DNA from: Actinocatenispora comari
GTDB taxonomy: Bacteria > Actinomycetota > Actinomycetes > Mycobacteriales > Micromonosporaceae
Direction of reading: 5' to 3'
Assembly (NCBI RefSeq): GCF_017312725.1
Contig: NZ_BOPO01000021.1
Location: 1-64,000 of the forward strand
DNA length: 64,000 nucleotides
Shown here: piece after piece, positions 15,847-26,131 of the stretch
Position numbering within the stretch: position 1 is the stretch's first letter
Layout of the letters: every line of letters begins with the position of its first letter
Made by a program: the position numbers and the translations under genes
The notes under the pieces: model-generated
The model's database searches: none
Seen by the model: only the letters and a program-made list of their open reading frames with translations
What the model was told of the DNA's origin: nothing

Positions 15847-16451
15847 CGGGCGTCCGCCGCGATCTCGTCCAGGTCCCGGCCGGACAGCACCGACTCGGTC
15901 TGGGTGGACACCGGGTTACGGCGCGCGTCGGCGCCCTCGCCGTCCTGCTTGACCAGCAGCCACGCCTCGTGGTCGCCACCGCGGAACCGGGTCAGCGCGT
16001 ACCCGCCGGTCAGCTTCGCGCCGTCCAGCGCGAACGTGACGTGCCCGCGCGCCAGCCCGTCCGCCATCGACACCGCGGCATCACCGCGCCGCGTCGTGTT
16101 GGTGTAACCGCCGGTGTCCCACACCAGTACGGTGCCGCCACCGTACTCGCCGGCCGGGATGGTGCCCTCGAACTCGGCGTAGTCGAGCGGGTGATCCTCG
16201 GTCGGTACGGCCAGCCGCCGGTCCCGCGGATCGGTGGACGGGCCCTTCGGTACCGCCCAGGACTTCAGTACCCCGTCGACCTCCAGCCGGAAGTCGTAGT
16301 GGTCGGTCGACGCGGCGTGGTGCTGGATGACGAACAGCCCGTCGCCGGCACCCCGCCCGCGCGGACCGCCCTGCCCGGACGGCTCGGTGGTGCGGTCGAA
16401 GTGCCGGCGGCGCTGGTACTCCGTCAGCGGGTGACGTGTCGTCGCGGACAT
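15843..16451 (-). CDS. NHEJ 3'-phosphoesterase module (LigD PE domain)
   Basis: 202 aa carrying the PE-domain pattern: FVIQHHAASTDHYDFRLEVD with the conserved His and Asp, LKSWAVPKGPS, and AEFEGTIPAGEYGGGTVLVWD. It removes 3'-phosphate or ribonucleotide ends before ligation. It is fused to Pol and Lig in Mycobacterium LigD; here it is a separate gene whose stop overlaps the start of the polymerase gene. The ATG at 16451 is the first Met of the conserved frame. Confidence 0.9.
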   Translation of the reverse strand: MSATTRHPLTEYQRRRHFDRTTEPSGQGGPRGRGAGDGLFVIQHHAASTDHYDFRLEVDGVLKSWAVPKGPSTDPRDRRLAVPTEDHPLDYAEFEGTIPAGEYGGGTVLVWDTGGYTNTTRRGDAAVSMADGLARGHVTFALDGAKLTGGYALTRFRGGDHEAWLLVKQDGEGADARRNPVSTQTESVLSGRDLDEIAADAR

Positions 16452-16513
16452 CGCGCCTCCCCGGGTCGCTGCGGTCAGGCGTACCCGGGGGCGGCGGCGA
16501 CAAACCCCGGCTG

Positions 16514-17365
16514 CTACTCGTACGAGTAGAAGCCCTGGCCCGACTTGCGGCCCAGGTGGCCAGCGGCGACCATCCGCAGCAACGACTCCGGCGGGGCGAA
16601 CTTCGCGTCCTTGCTGTCGGCGTAGATGTTCTCGGTGGCGTGCACCAACACGTCGACACCGGTCAGATCGGTGGTGGCCAGCGGACCCATCGCGTGCCCG
16701 AATCCCAGCTTGCAGGCGGTGTCCAGGTCGGCGGCGCTGATCACGCCGTTCTCCACCAGCCGGGCCGCCTCCATCGCCAGCGCGCAGATCAGCCGGGTGG
16801 TGACGAAGCCGGCGATGTCCCGGTTGACGGTCACCACCGTCTTGCCGATCTCCTCGGCGAACGCGGTCGCGCGGGACATCGTCTCGTCGCTCGTCTGGTA
16901 CCCGCGAACCAGTTCCACCAGCGCCATCATCGGCACCGGCGAGAAGAAGTGGGTGCCGACGACGTACTCGGGGCGCTTGGTCACCGAGGCGATCGTGGTG
17001 ATCGGGATGGCGGAGGTGTTGGTCGCGAGCACCGCGCCGTCCGCGGCGAGCCGGTCGAGTTCCATGAAGACCCGCTGCTTGATCTCGACCTGCTCGAACA
17101 CCGCCTCGACGACGATGTCGGCCTCGGACACCACACCGAGGTCGGTGGTGGTGGCGATCCGGCCGAGCGCGGCCGCCGCGTCCGGCTCGCTGAGCTTCTG
17201 CTTCTCGACGAACTTGTTCAGCGACTTCTCGATGCCGGCCATCCCGCGCGCCAGCGCCGCGTCGTCCACGTCGCGCATGCTGACCTGCCAGCCGGCCTGG
17301 GCCGCCACCTGCGCGATGCCCGAGCCCATCAGCCCGGCGCCGACCACCGCGAGCCGTCCCGCCAT
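16514..17365 (-). CDS. 3-hydroxybutyryl-CoA dehydrogenase
   Basis: 283 aa, the usual length for single-domain short-chain hydroxyacyl-CoA dehydrogenases. The NAD-binding site is at the very start (VVGAGLMGSGIAQVAA), followed by ADIVVEAVFE and TNTSAIPIT. The catalytic region is VGTHFFSPVPMM (His), and the substrate-binding helix contains NRDIAGFVTTR. It oxidises 3-hydroxyacyl-CoA in fatty-acid or butanoate metabolism. GGAAGGGG precedes the ATG. It stands alone, with no beta-oxidation partners adjacent. Confidence 0.92.
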   Translation of the reverse strand: MAGRLAVVGAGLMGSGIAQVAAQAGWQVSMRDVDDAALARGMAGIEKSLNKFVEKQKLSEPDAAAALGRIATTTDLGVVSEADIVVEAVFEQVEIKQRVFMELDRLAADGAVLATNTSAIPITTIASVTKRPEYVVGTHFFSPVPMMALVELVRGYQTSDETMSRATAFAEEIGKTVVTVNRDIAGFVTTRLICALAMEAARLVENGVISAADLDTACKLGFGHAMGPLATTDLTGVDVLVHATENIYADSKDAKFAPPESLLRMVAAGHLGRKSGQGFYSYE

Positions 17366-17457
17366 GTCCGTCCCCTTCCTCGGAGCAAAGCTACCGTTCA
17401 GTAGCGGACTCTACTCAGGGGCGCGGACCGGGCGGCGGCGGACGGCCGTGCCACCGG

Positions 17458-17694
17458 TCAGTCGTCGCGCCGGACGGTCAGCCCGGCGACCCGGACGAAC
17501 ACCGTCACCTCGGTGATCTCCAGGCCCTCGGCGAGCTCCCAGCCGTCCAGGTAGACCCAGCCGGGCACCGTCGGGGACGGTCGGACGCCGATCACCCGGA
17601 ACCAGATCGGCCGTTCGAACTGCGAACTTGCCGCGGCGTCCAGTCGGACCAGGTCGCCGATGCGGGGGGTCACACCGGTGGTCGCCATGGTCAT
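17458..17694 (-). CDS. small barrel-like protein B (78 aa), function unknown
   Basis: Same overall pattern as the proteins at 1487, 1750 and 3243: IGDLVRLD, a Trp strand (PIWFRVIGV), GWVYLDGWE and a closing VFVRVAGLTVRR. It begins with an ATG overlapping the stop of the small Cys-rich gene upstream (ATGA), indicating coupled translation. No signal peptide. The function is unknown; the repeated association with HTH regulators is discussed under findings. Confidence 0.7.
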   Translation of the reverse strand: MTMATTGVTPRIGDLVRLDAAASSQFERPIWFRVIGVRPSPTVPGWVYLDGWELAEGLEITEVTVFVRVAGLTVRRDD

Positions 17695-17924
17695 CGCGCC
17701 GTCGCAGCTGCCGTGGTGCCCACGGCGGGCGACACCGGACGGGGCCGCCGTACCGGACCCGCCTGTCTCGCCGCCTCGGTGGCCACCCGCGCCGTCTCGC
17801 ACGGGTACGGCCGGCGGCAGCGCGGATGCGCGCACCGGTCCGGGTCCGCCTCGTCGGGGTGATGCGACCGGAGCAGTCGGGTTGCGACGTCGGAGAGAAG
17901 TGGATTGGCTGATTGCGGGTCCAT
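17691..17924 (-). CDS. small Cys-rich actinobacterial protein (77 aa)
   Basis: The centre holds CAHPRCRRPYPCETARVA, a short Cys/His motif I associate with many small actinomycete proteins; three Cys and one His could bind zinc. The C-terminus is basic and probably disordered. GGGAG 7 nt upstream supports the ATG at 17924 over longer alternatives. It is the first gene of a two-gene unit with the barrel-like gene and faces the XRE gene at 18291 across 366 bp. Confidence 0.7.
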   Translation of the reverse strand: MDPQSANPLLSDVATRLLRSHHPDEADPDRCAHPRCRRPYPCETARVATEAARQAGPVRRPRPVSPAVGTTAAATAR

Positions 17925-18089
17925 GACCGTCTCCCGGCAGGACTGGTGGTCTCTGCTTCGAAGGGTGTTGACAGCGCGTGTCCGGCTGCCCGTCTCGCCC
18001 GCCCGATGAGCCGGGGCCTCCGACCCATCGGGCGTCAACGGGAATGCAACTGAACGCAATCACAAGGCTACTTTCTGAGCAGCCGGAAA

Positions 18090-18107
18090 AGTTCAACGGA
18101 GTGAACT
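18090..18107. promoter_or_regulatory. palindrome AGTTCA-N6-TGAACT, candidate operator
   Basis: A perfect 6-bp inverted repeat with a 6-bp centre (ACGGAG), located between two divergent transcription units one of which encodes an XRE regulator. The size and symmetry suit a dimeric HTH protein. Binding by the adjacent XRE protein is inference. Confidence 0.45.
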
Positions 18108-18277
18108 CTGTCCAAGCCGCCTACTGCGCGGTGATTACGCCGGGCGGTGCTCGGCCGCCCGGAATGGCACGATCACGTGGATCGATGGGTTCGCCGCCGC
18201 TCGCGCAGACATCACCTTGCTGAGTGTCAGATACAAATCACCCTCTGGCAGGTCTATCGCCCCGGGCAAACCGTCTA

Positions 18278-18283
18278 TACCGT
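18278..18283 (+). promoter_or_regulatory. -10 box of a likely leaderless XRE-gene promoter
   Basis: TACCGT lies 7 nt before the ATG at 18291, and no ribosome site precedes that ATG. An overlapping TATACC (18276-18281) is an alternative -10. Either implies transcription starting at or next to the start codon. Confidence 0.35.
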
Positions 18284-18290
18284 GAAATTC

Positions 18291-19505
18291 ATGGCTCGGG
18301 AGTCGTATCTCCCCGATGACCGGCCGATCGTCGGGGAACGCATTCGCACCTGGCGGCGCTACCGCGGCATGCCGCTCAAGACGCTGGCCGGCCTGGCCGG
18401 GATCTCCGTCGGGCTGCTGTCGGAGGTCGAGAACGGCAAGCGCATCCTCGACCGGCGTTCCCAGCTGACCGCCGTCGCCGCCGCGCTGCAGGTCTCCACC
18501 GCCGACCTGACCGACCAGCCCGGCGCGCCGCTGTTCCCGGAACACGCCGCGGCACTCGCCACCGTCCCCGCCGTACGCTCGGCGCTGGTGCTGCTCGCGC
18601 TCGACGACGAGCACACCACCGGCCGCGAGCTCACCGCGCTGCGCCGCGACACCGACGCGTTGCAGCCGCTGCGCGCCGCCGCCCGGTACGACAAGATCGG
18701 ACCGCTGCTGCCCGACCTGCTGCGCGACCTGGGCGCCCGGTGCCGCACCGGCTCCGCGGCGCAGCGCCGGGAGGCGCTGCGGCTGATGGTGCGGGCCACC
18801 TACTGCGCCACCTACACCCTCAAATACCTCGGCCACCGCGACCTGGCGATGACCGCCGCCGAGGCGTGCGGGCGGGCCGCCACCGAGCTGGCCGAGCCGG
18901 CGTACCTGGGCCTGGCCGCCTTCACCCGGCTGCACTCCCTGCCCCCGGAGACCAAGGCGCTCACCGGCCGGCTCGCCGGCGAGGCCGCCGACCGGCTGCA
19001 GCCGCACCTGGCCGACGCCGACACCGCCCAGGTGTACGGGATGCTGCACCTGTCCGCGGCGTTCGCCGCCGCGGTGACCGAGCGCGCCGGCGACACCCAC
19101 GCCCACCTGGCCGAGGCCGACGCGGTCGCCTCCCGTACCGGCGAGGGCGAGTTCGCCGGGCTGTGCTTCGGGCCGACCAACATCGGGTTCTGGCGGGTGG
19201 CGATCGCGGTCGAGCTGGGCGAGGGCGGCCGGGTCGACGAGATCGCCCGGCAGATCCGGCCCGAGGTGGTCGACTCGGCGTCCCGGCGCGCGTCGTTCTT
19301 CGCCGACCTCGGCCGCGGGTACGCCCAGGGCGGTGCCGACGCCCGCGCGGTCGAGGCGTTCTGCGTCGCCGAACGGCTGGCGCCGCAACGCATCCGGGCG
19401 TCCACGACGGTACGGGAGACGGTCGGTGACATCCTGCGCCGGGCCCGCCGGGAGGCCGGCGGACAGCAGCTGCGCGCGCTGGCCCGGCGGGTCGGCGTGG
19501 TCTGA
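18291..19505 (+). CDS. XRE-family regulator with C-terminal TPR-like region (404 aa)
   Basis: Residues ~13-70 form the HTH (VGERIRTWRRYRGMPLKTLA, then GISVGLLSEVENGKR). The rest is a series of helical repeats (DLAMTAAEACGRAATELAEP; AQVYGMLHLSAAFAAAVTE), the layout of actinobacterial XRE-TPR regulators that often respond to a peptide or partner protein. The ATG at 18291 is chosen for the start of similarity and for the nearby -10-like box. It diverges from the small Cys-rich/barrel pair. Confidence 0.85.
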   Translation: MARESYLPDDRPIVGERIRTWRRYRGMPLKTLAGLAGISVGLLSEVENGKRILDRRSQLTAVAAALQVSTADLTDQPGAPLFPEHAAALATVPAVRSALVLLALDDEHTTGRELTALRRDTDALQPLRAAARYDKIGPLLPDLLRDLGARCRTGSAAQRREALRLMVRATYCATYTLKYLGHRDLAMTAAEACGRAATELAEPAYLGLAAFTRLHSLPPETKALTGRLAGEAADRLQPHLADADTAQVYGMLHLSAAFAAAVTERAGDTHAHLAEADAVASRTGEGEFAGLCFGPTNIGFWRVAIAVELGEGGRVDEIARQIRPEVVDSASRRASFFADLGRGYAQGGADARAVEAFCVAERLAPQRIRASTTVRETVGDILRRARREAGGQQLRALARRVGVV

Positions 19506-19717
19506 CCGCCTGCCCCGGCACCCTGACCTGCACGGATTCGAGCGGTGGGGTACCCGACGGTCGGACCGGTCGACCGGCCGGAGCGAGGTGGCCCGGTGGG
19601 CCGGAGCGGGGTGGCCGGCGGGCCGGTGTCGGGTGATCGGCGGTCCGGTCCGCGGCTGGCGGACACGCGACGATTTCGGTGGCCGGGCCGCCGATGTCGA
19701 AGCTGGCCCGGCAGTGG

Positions 19718-19723
19718 CAGACT
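19718..19723 (+). promoter_or_regulatory. possible -10 box for a leaderless transcript
   Basis: CAGACT followed by 7 nt and the GTG start at 19731. No ribosome site is present. The box differs from TANNNT at its first base, so the call is weak. Confidence 0.25.
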
Positions 19724-19730
19724 GACGGAC

Positions 19731-20153
19731 GTGCCTGCCCCAGTCAGCATCCTGATCGCCTTCGGCCTCATCGCCGGGCTGGCGATCGTGCTCCGCTGGA
19801 CCTACGGGAGCGACCTGTCCGAGCGTCGCTACCACGTGTCGCCGAACGACGACGATCCGGCTTCGCCGGCCGCCGTCGACTCGCCGGTCGTCACGCCGCC
19901 CGTGCCCGACGGTACGCACGAGGCGATCGAGCAGGCCGCGCAGGATCAGGTGGTGGACGCCCCGGAGTCCGCCGACGAGGGGTACGGTCTGCTGCGCACC
20001 GTGCTGGTCGCCGACAACCAGCGGCAGGCGACCCTGGTGCGCGAGGTGCTCGCCGACGCCGGCATCCGGTCCACCATCTCGACCGAGGGCGACAGCGCGC
20101 GGGTGCTGGTCTTCGTCGACCAGCTCGACAAGGCCCGCCGCCTGGTCGGCTAG
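19731..20153 (+). CDS. membrane-anchored protein with DUF2007-like domain (140 aa)
   Basis: A single N-terminal membrane segment (SILIAFGLIAGLAIVLRW) is followed by an acidic Pro/Asp linker and a ~50-residue C-terminal domain (LVADNQRQATLVREVLADAG ... FVDQLDKARRLVG). The last part resembles the DUF2007 'signal transducing protein' pattern; this is a similarity judgement only. It starts at GTG 19731 and its last codons, including the stop, lie in the first copy of the tandem repeat at 20142-20240. Confidence 0.65.
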   Translation: MPAPVSILIAFGLIAGLAIVLRWTYGSDLSERRYHVSPNDDDPASPAAVDSPVVTPPVPDGTHEAIEQAAQDQVVDAPESADEGYGLLRTVLVADNQRQATLVREVLADAGIRSTISTEGDSARVLVFVDQLDKARRLVG

Positions 20154-20240
20154 CCCCGCAGTCTGGTCGGCTAGCCCGCCGCCTGGTCGGCTAGCCCCGC
20201 AGTCTGGTCGGCTAGACCCGCCGCCTGGTCGGCCGGGTCG
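20142..20240. repeat. five tandem copies of a ~21-bp unit
   Basis: CTGGTCGG begins copies at 20142, 20163, 20183, 20204 and 20225. Copies 1 and 3 are identical and copies 2 and 4 nearly so, giving a ~41-bp higher-order period. The first copy contains the stop codon (TAG 20151-20153) of the upstream gene; each later unit repeats the codons for RRLVG-stop. It also lies just beyond the 3' end of murA, between converging genes. Confidence 0.8.
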
Positions 20241-20255
20241 GCCGCGGCGGCGCGA

Positions 20256-21554
20256 TCAGTAGCCGAAGTCGTCGTCGGGGACGGTGCAGCGCTCGGCCTT
20301 GACGCCCAGCGCCCGCAACTGGTCGACGAAGTGCGGGTACCCGCGGTCGATGTGGTGCACGTGGCTGACCTCGGTGGTGCCCTCCGCGCACAGGCCGGCG
20401 ATCGCGAGCCCGGCACCCGCCCGGATGTCGGAGGCCCGCACCGGGGCACCGGAGAGCCGCTCCCGGCCGCGGACCACCGCGTGGTGGCCGTCGGTGCGGA
20501 TGTCGGCGCCGAGCCGGGACATCTCGTTCACGAACATGAACCGGCCGTCGAAGATGTTCTCGGTGATCAGCGAGACGCCGCCGGAGACCGCACCGAGGCC
20601 GATCGCCATCGGCAGCAGGTCGGTGGCGAACCCCGGGAACGGCAGCGTGACCACGTCGACCGCGGTCGGCCGGCGATCGATGGCGACCCGGAACGCCGGT
20701 ACGCCGTCGGCATCGGGCAACTGCTCGATCTCGGCACCGGCGTCGGTGAGCTTGTCCAGCGCGACGCTCAGGTTCGCCGCCCGCACGCCCCGGACCGTCA
20801 CGTCGCCGCGGGTCATCACCGCACCGAACGCCCAGGTACCGGCGACGATCCGGTCGCCGACCGTGCGATGGGTGGTGGGATGCATCGACTCGACGCCGGT
20901 GACCTCCAGCGTCGCCGTACCGGCCCCGGAGACCTGCGCGCCCATCGAGTTGAGCATGTCGGCCAGGTCGACGATCTCCGGCTCCCGCGCCGCGTTGTCG
21001 ATCACCGTGGTGCCGCGCGCCAGTACCGCGGCCATCAGGATGTTCTCGGTGGCGCCGACGCTCGGGAAGTCAAGCCAGATCTGCGCACCGGTCAGCTGGG
21101 CGGCGCGGGCCACCACGAAGCCGTGCTCGGAGCCGATGTCGGCGCCCATCCGGGACAGCCCGGCGACGTGCATGTCCAGGCCGCGGGAGCCGATCGCGTC
21201 GCCGCCCGGGTGCGCGACCCGGGCGTGCCGGCAGCGGGCCAGCAGCGGGCCGAGCACGCAGATCGACGCGCGCAACCGGCGGACCAGGTTGTAGTCGGCC
21301 TCCGGCTCCAACTCGTCCGGGGTGTCGATGGCGATGTCGCCGCCGTCCACCTCGACCTGGCAGCCGAGCCGGCGCAGCACCTCGGCCATGATCGAGATGT
21401 CGGTGATGCCCGGCGCGTTGGTGATGGTGGTACGGCCCGGCGCGAGCAGCGCCGCCGCCATCAGCTTGAGCGCGCTGTTCTTGGCGCCGGCCACCGGCAC
21501 CTCGCCGGCCAGCCGCGTACCACCGTAGACCCGGATGACATCCACGCGCGTCAT
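20256..21554 (-). CDS. murA: UDP-N-acetylglucosamine 1-carboxyvinyltransferase (MurA)
   Basis: 432 aa. It transfers enolpyruvate from PEP to UDP-GlcNAc, the first committed step of peptidoglycan synthesis. Signatures: [20 protein letters not shown] at the N-terminus and [18 protein letters not shown] at the active-site loop. Position 119 is Asp where fosfomycin-sensitive enzymes have Cys; M. tuberculosis MurA has the same change and is fosfomycin resistant. The start is uncertain: ATG 21554 lacks a ribosome site, while TACGAT 7 nt before the GTG at 21545 would give a leaderless message beginning VDVIRVYGG. Confidence 0.95.
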   Translation of the reverse strand: MTRVDVIRVYGGTRLAGEVPVAGAKNSALKLMAAALLAPGRTTITNAPGITDISIMAEVLRRLGCQVEVDGGDIAIDTPDELEPEADYNLVRRLRASICVLGPLLARCRHARVAHPGGDAIGSRGLDMHVAGLSRMGADIGSEHGFVVARAAQLTGAQIWLDFPSVGATENILMAAVLARGTTVIDNAAREPEIVDLADMLNSMGAQVSGAGTATLEVTGVESMHPTTHRTVGDRIVAGTWAFGAVMTRGDVTVRGVRAANLSVALDKLTDAGAEIEQLPDADGVPAFRVAIDRRPTAVDVVTLPFPGFATDLLPMAIGLGAVSGGVSLITENIFDGRFMFVNEMSRLGADIRTDGHHAVVRGRERLSGAPVRASDIRAGAGLAIAGLCAEGTTEVSHVHHIDRGYPHFVDQLRALGVKAERCTVPDDDFGY

Positions 21555-21633
21555 CGTAGGCGCGGCGCCGGATCCGCTCGCGCCCCGGGGCGGTGCGTCG
21601 GAGTCGGCCGCCACCCGCTCCCGGACGCAGGAA

Positions 21634-21639
21634 TAGGCT
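21634..21639 (+). promoter_or_regulatory. -10 box of a likely leaderless promoter
   Basis: TAGGCT followed by 6 nt and then the ATG at 21646. There is no ribosome site, so the adenosyltransferase message probably begins at its start codon. Confidence 0.45.
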
Positions 21640-21645
21640 GGTCCG

Positions 21646-22218
21646 ATGGCGGTACATCTGACCAGGATCTACACCCGAACCGGCGACGACGGCACGACCG
21701 GGCTGAACGACTTCAGCCGGGTGCCCAAGACCGATCCGCGCATCGCCGCGTACGCCGACTGTGACGAGACCAACGCCGTGTTGGGCACCGCGCTCGCGCT
21801 CGGCCGGCTCGACGACGAACTGACCGGGGTGCTCACCCGGGTCCAGAACGACCTGTTCGACGTCGGCGCCGACCTCGCCACCCCGGTCACCCCGGAGCCG
21901 AAGAACCCGGAGCTGCGGGTCACCGACGACTACGTCGAACGGCTGGAGGGCTGGTGTGACGAGTTCAACGAGCGCTGCCGCAAGCTCGACTCGTTCATCC
22001 TGCCCGGCGGCACCCCGGGCGCCGCGCTGCTGCACCACGCCCGTACCGTCGCGCGGCGGGCCGAGCGCTCGGCGTGGGCGCTGCTCGACCACGACCCCGA
22101 GCGCACCAACGTGCTCGCCGCCAAGTACCTGAACCGGCTGAGCGACCTGCTGTTCATCCTGGCCCGGCTGGCGAATCCGTCCGGCGACGTGAAGTGGGTG
22201 CCAGGCGGACAGCGGTGA
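21646..22218 (+). CDS. ATP:cob(I)alamin adenosyltransferase (PduO type)
   Basis: 190 aa, normal for the family. It makes adenosylcobalamin from ATP and reduced cobalamin. Visible motifs: the N-terminal ATP site [47 protein letters not shown] with the conserved Arg pair, and [13 protein letters not shown]. The next gene begins with a GTG overlapping its stop. Confidence 0.93.
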   Translation: MAVHLTRIYTRTGDDGTTGLNDFSRVPKTDPRIAAYADCDETNAVLGTALALGRLDDELTGVLTRVQNDLFDVGADLATPVTPEPKNPELRVTDDYVERLEGWCDEFNERCRKLDSFILPGGTPGAALLHHARTVARRAERSAWALLDHDPERTNVLAAKYLNRLSDLLFILARLANPSGDVKWVPGGQR

Positions 22219-22637
22219 GCGCCGACGCACCGCACCCCGTGGCGGTGAGCCGGGGCGCGCTGCACCACGTCGAGCTGTGGGTACCGGACCTGACCCGGGC
22301 GGCGCGCTCCTGGGGCTGGCTGCTCGGCGAGCTGGGCTACACGCCGTACCAGCAGTGGCCGGCCGGGCGCTCTTGGCGGCTCGGCGCGACCTACCTGGTG
22401 CTGGAGCAGTCGCCGGCGCTGACCGGTGACCGGCACGAGCGCACCGCGCCCGGATTGAACCACCTTGCCCTGCACACCGGTACCCCCGCGCAGGTCGACG
22501 CGCTGATGGCGGCGGCGCCGGCACACGGCTGGTCACCGCTGTTCGCGGAGCGGTATCCGCACGCCGGCGGCCCGGACTGCCACGCCGGCTACCTGGCCGA
22601 CCAGGACGGCTACGAGGTCGAGCTGGTCGCCGGCTGA
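22215..22637 (+). CDS. VOC/glyoxalase-superfamily protein
   Basis: 140 aa with one full VOC fold: LHHVELWVPDLTRAARSWGW at the start, LNHLALHTG in the middle and YLADQDGYEVELVA at the end. The first-strand His, the middle His (NHLALH) and the last-strand Glu are the usual metal ligands. The substrate is not predictable. It is coupled to the adenosyltransferase gene by a 4-bp GTGA overlap, but no functional link is obvious. Confidence 0.8.
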   Translation: MSADAPHPVAVSRGALHHVELWVPDLTRAARSWGWLLGELGYTPYQQWPAGRSWRLGATYLVLEQSPALTGDRHERTAPGLNHLALHTGTPAQVDALMAAAPAHGWSPLFAERYPHAGGPDCHAGYLADQDGYEVELVAG

Positions 22638-22746
22638 CCGGCGAGCACCGCGCTCGCCGCGGCGCCGGCGACACGGGTCAGGGCGAACCGGTCACCCGAG
22701 CCGCCGCGGGCCGCTGCTCAGCGAGATACCCGGGCCGGCGCCGCGG

Positions 22747-23205
22747 TCAGCTGGCCTGGTCGTCGGCGGGGAGGCCGAAACGACGCGAGGCCGCCCCGGG
22801 TGGGGCGGCCTCGAGCCAGGACAGGAAACCGGTCAGCGCGCCTTCGGTCATGGCGACCTCGACGACGTCCCGGTCGTTGGCGCAACACAGCACGAGCGCG
22901 TCGGGCGGCAGCACGAGCAGCTCAGGGCCGCCCGGTGGGCGGCGGGACCGGATCGCCAGCGTGCGCCGGGACAGCACCTCACGCGGCCGCATCGCCAGGC
23001 TGAACATCCGGTACCACAGCAGCTGGTCGCCGGCGAAGCGGCCGAAGCCCGGCGCCCAACCGCGGCCCGGGATCCGGGCGGTCACCCGGACACTGACCTC
23101 GATCGTGCCGCCGCGCCGGGCGATCAGCGCCCGGCGCAGGAACAGCAGGCCGAGCGCGACGAGCACGAGCAGGACACCGACGCCGATCGCCTCGAAGACT
23201 CGCAT
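22747..23205 (-). CDS. DUF2550 membrane protein of the atp cluster
   Basis: 152 aa. One N-terminal membrane helix (AIGVGVLLVLVALGLLFL) is followed by a basic stretch and a soluble domain with WYRMFSLAMRPREVL. DUF2550 genes lie beside atpC in many actinobacteria; the function is unknown. It follows atpC by 16 bp. A perfect 12-bp hairpin (22786-22813) lies within its 3' coding region. Confidence 0.85.
   Translation of the reverse strand: MRVFEAIGVGVLLVLVALGLLFLRRALIARRGGTIEVSVRVTARIPGRGWAPGFGRFAGDQLLWYRMFSLAMRPREVLSRRTLAIRSRRPPGGPELLVLPPDALVLCCANDRDVVEVAMTEGALTGFLSWLEAAPPGAASRRFGLPADDQAS
22786..22813 (-). terminator. GC-rich hairpin inside the 3' end of the DUF2550 gene
   Basis: CGAGGCCGCCCC/GGGGCGGCCTCG, a 12-bp perfect stem with a GGGT loop, 39 bp before the stop codon. 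No T-run follows, so it may be a coding accident, an RNA-stability element or a Rho-independent-like end of the atp message. Confidence 0.3.
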
Positions 23206-23221
23206 CGGTGCCCGGCCCTCG

Positions 23222-23512
23222 CTAGTGCGCGCCGGCCTCGGCCGGCTCGCCCAACTCGACCGTCTCGGCGAGCACCGTCACCCCGCGGCCGGTGACGGAG
23301 AGGAACCCGCCGTTGACCGTGTAGACCAGCTCTTCCTCGCCGTCGCGCTGGATCCGGACGGTGCCCGGGTCGGCCAGCTCACCGAGCAACGGCGCGTGAC
23401 CGGGCAGGACGCCCAGCTCGCCCTCGGTGGTGCGGGCGATGAGCATCTTCGCCTCGCCGGTCCAGACTTTCTGCTCGACCGCGACGAGCTCGACGTGCAG
23501 TGGGTCGGCCAC
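23222..23512 (-). CDS. atpC: ATP synthase subunit epsilon (short form)
   Basis: 96 aa from GTG 23512 with AGGAG upstream. The N-terminal beta-sandwich is intact (LVAVEQKVWTGEAKMLIART, LGVLPGHAPLLGEL, NGGFLSVTG). The C-terminal helical hairpin of longer epsilon subunits, which inhibits ATP hydrolysis, is essentially absent: the protein ends 15 residues after VTVLAETVEL. The gene lies 241 bp after atpD instead of directly after it. Confidence 0.92.
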   Translation of the reverse strand: MADPLHVELVAVEQKVWTGEAKMLIARTTEGELGVLPGHAPLLGELADPGTVRIQRDGEEELVYTVNGGFLSVTGRGVTVLAETVELGEPAEAGAH

Positions 23513-23653
23513 CGGCTTCTCCTAGACGCAACGGGGATGTGACAAGGAATTCTAATGCGTGACCGCCGGCACGCGGCGGGCACCCCAGACGCGGAAACAG
23601 TGACGCACCGCACTTTGCGGCACCACCCAGGGTGTCGTGTTCGCCCTGTGCAA

Positions 23654-23674
23654 CCGGCAGGTACCGGCTGCCGG
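23654..23674 (-). terminator. secondary hairpin in the atpD-atpC gap
   Basis: CCGGCAG/CTGCCGG with a 7-nt loop, downstream of the stronger hairpin at 23694-23732. It may add structure to the intergenic RNA. Confidence 0.25.
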
Positions 23675-23693
23675 GCGAGCACCGTGCTGACGC

Positions 23694-23732
23694 GGTTCGG
23701 GCCGGTGCCCACGAGGGACACCGGCCCGAACC
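23694..23732 (-). terminator. 14-bp perfect hairpin between atpD and atpC
   Basis: GGTTCGGGCCGGTG pairs perfectly with CACCGGCCCGAACC across an 11-nt loop, beginning 21 bp after the atpD stop. No T-run follows on the transcribed strand. It could be a partial terminator or an mRNA-stability element that sets less atpC than atpD (inference). Confidence 0.5.
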
Positions 23733-23753
23733 AGGTGGTACCGCGGCGCAGAA

Positions 23754-26128
<2,375 letters not shown>

Positions 26129-26131
26129 GGG

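Larger units (their letters stand above)
17925..18290. other. 366-bp divergent regulatory region
   Basis: Separates the small Cys-rich/barrel unit (minus) from the XRE gene (plus). It is clearly less GC-rich than its surroundings around 18050-18130 and 18215-18290. It contains the palindrome AGTTCA-N6-TGAACT at 18090-18107 and a TACCGT box next to the XRE start. No gene is seen inside. Confidence 0.5.
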
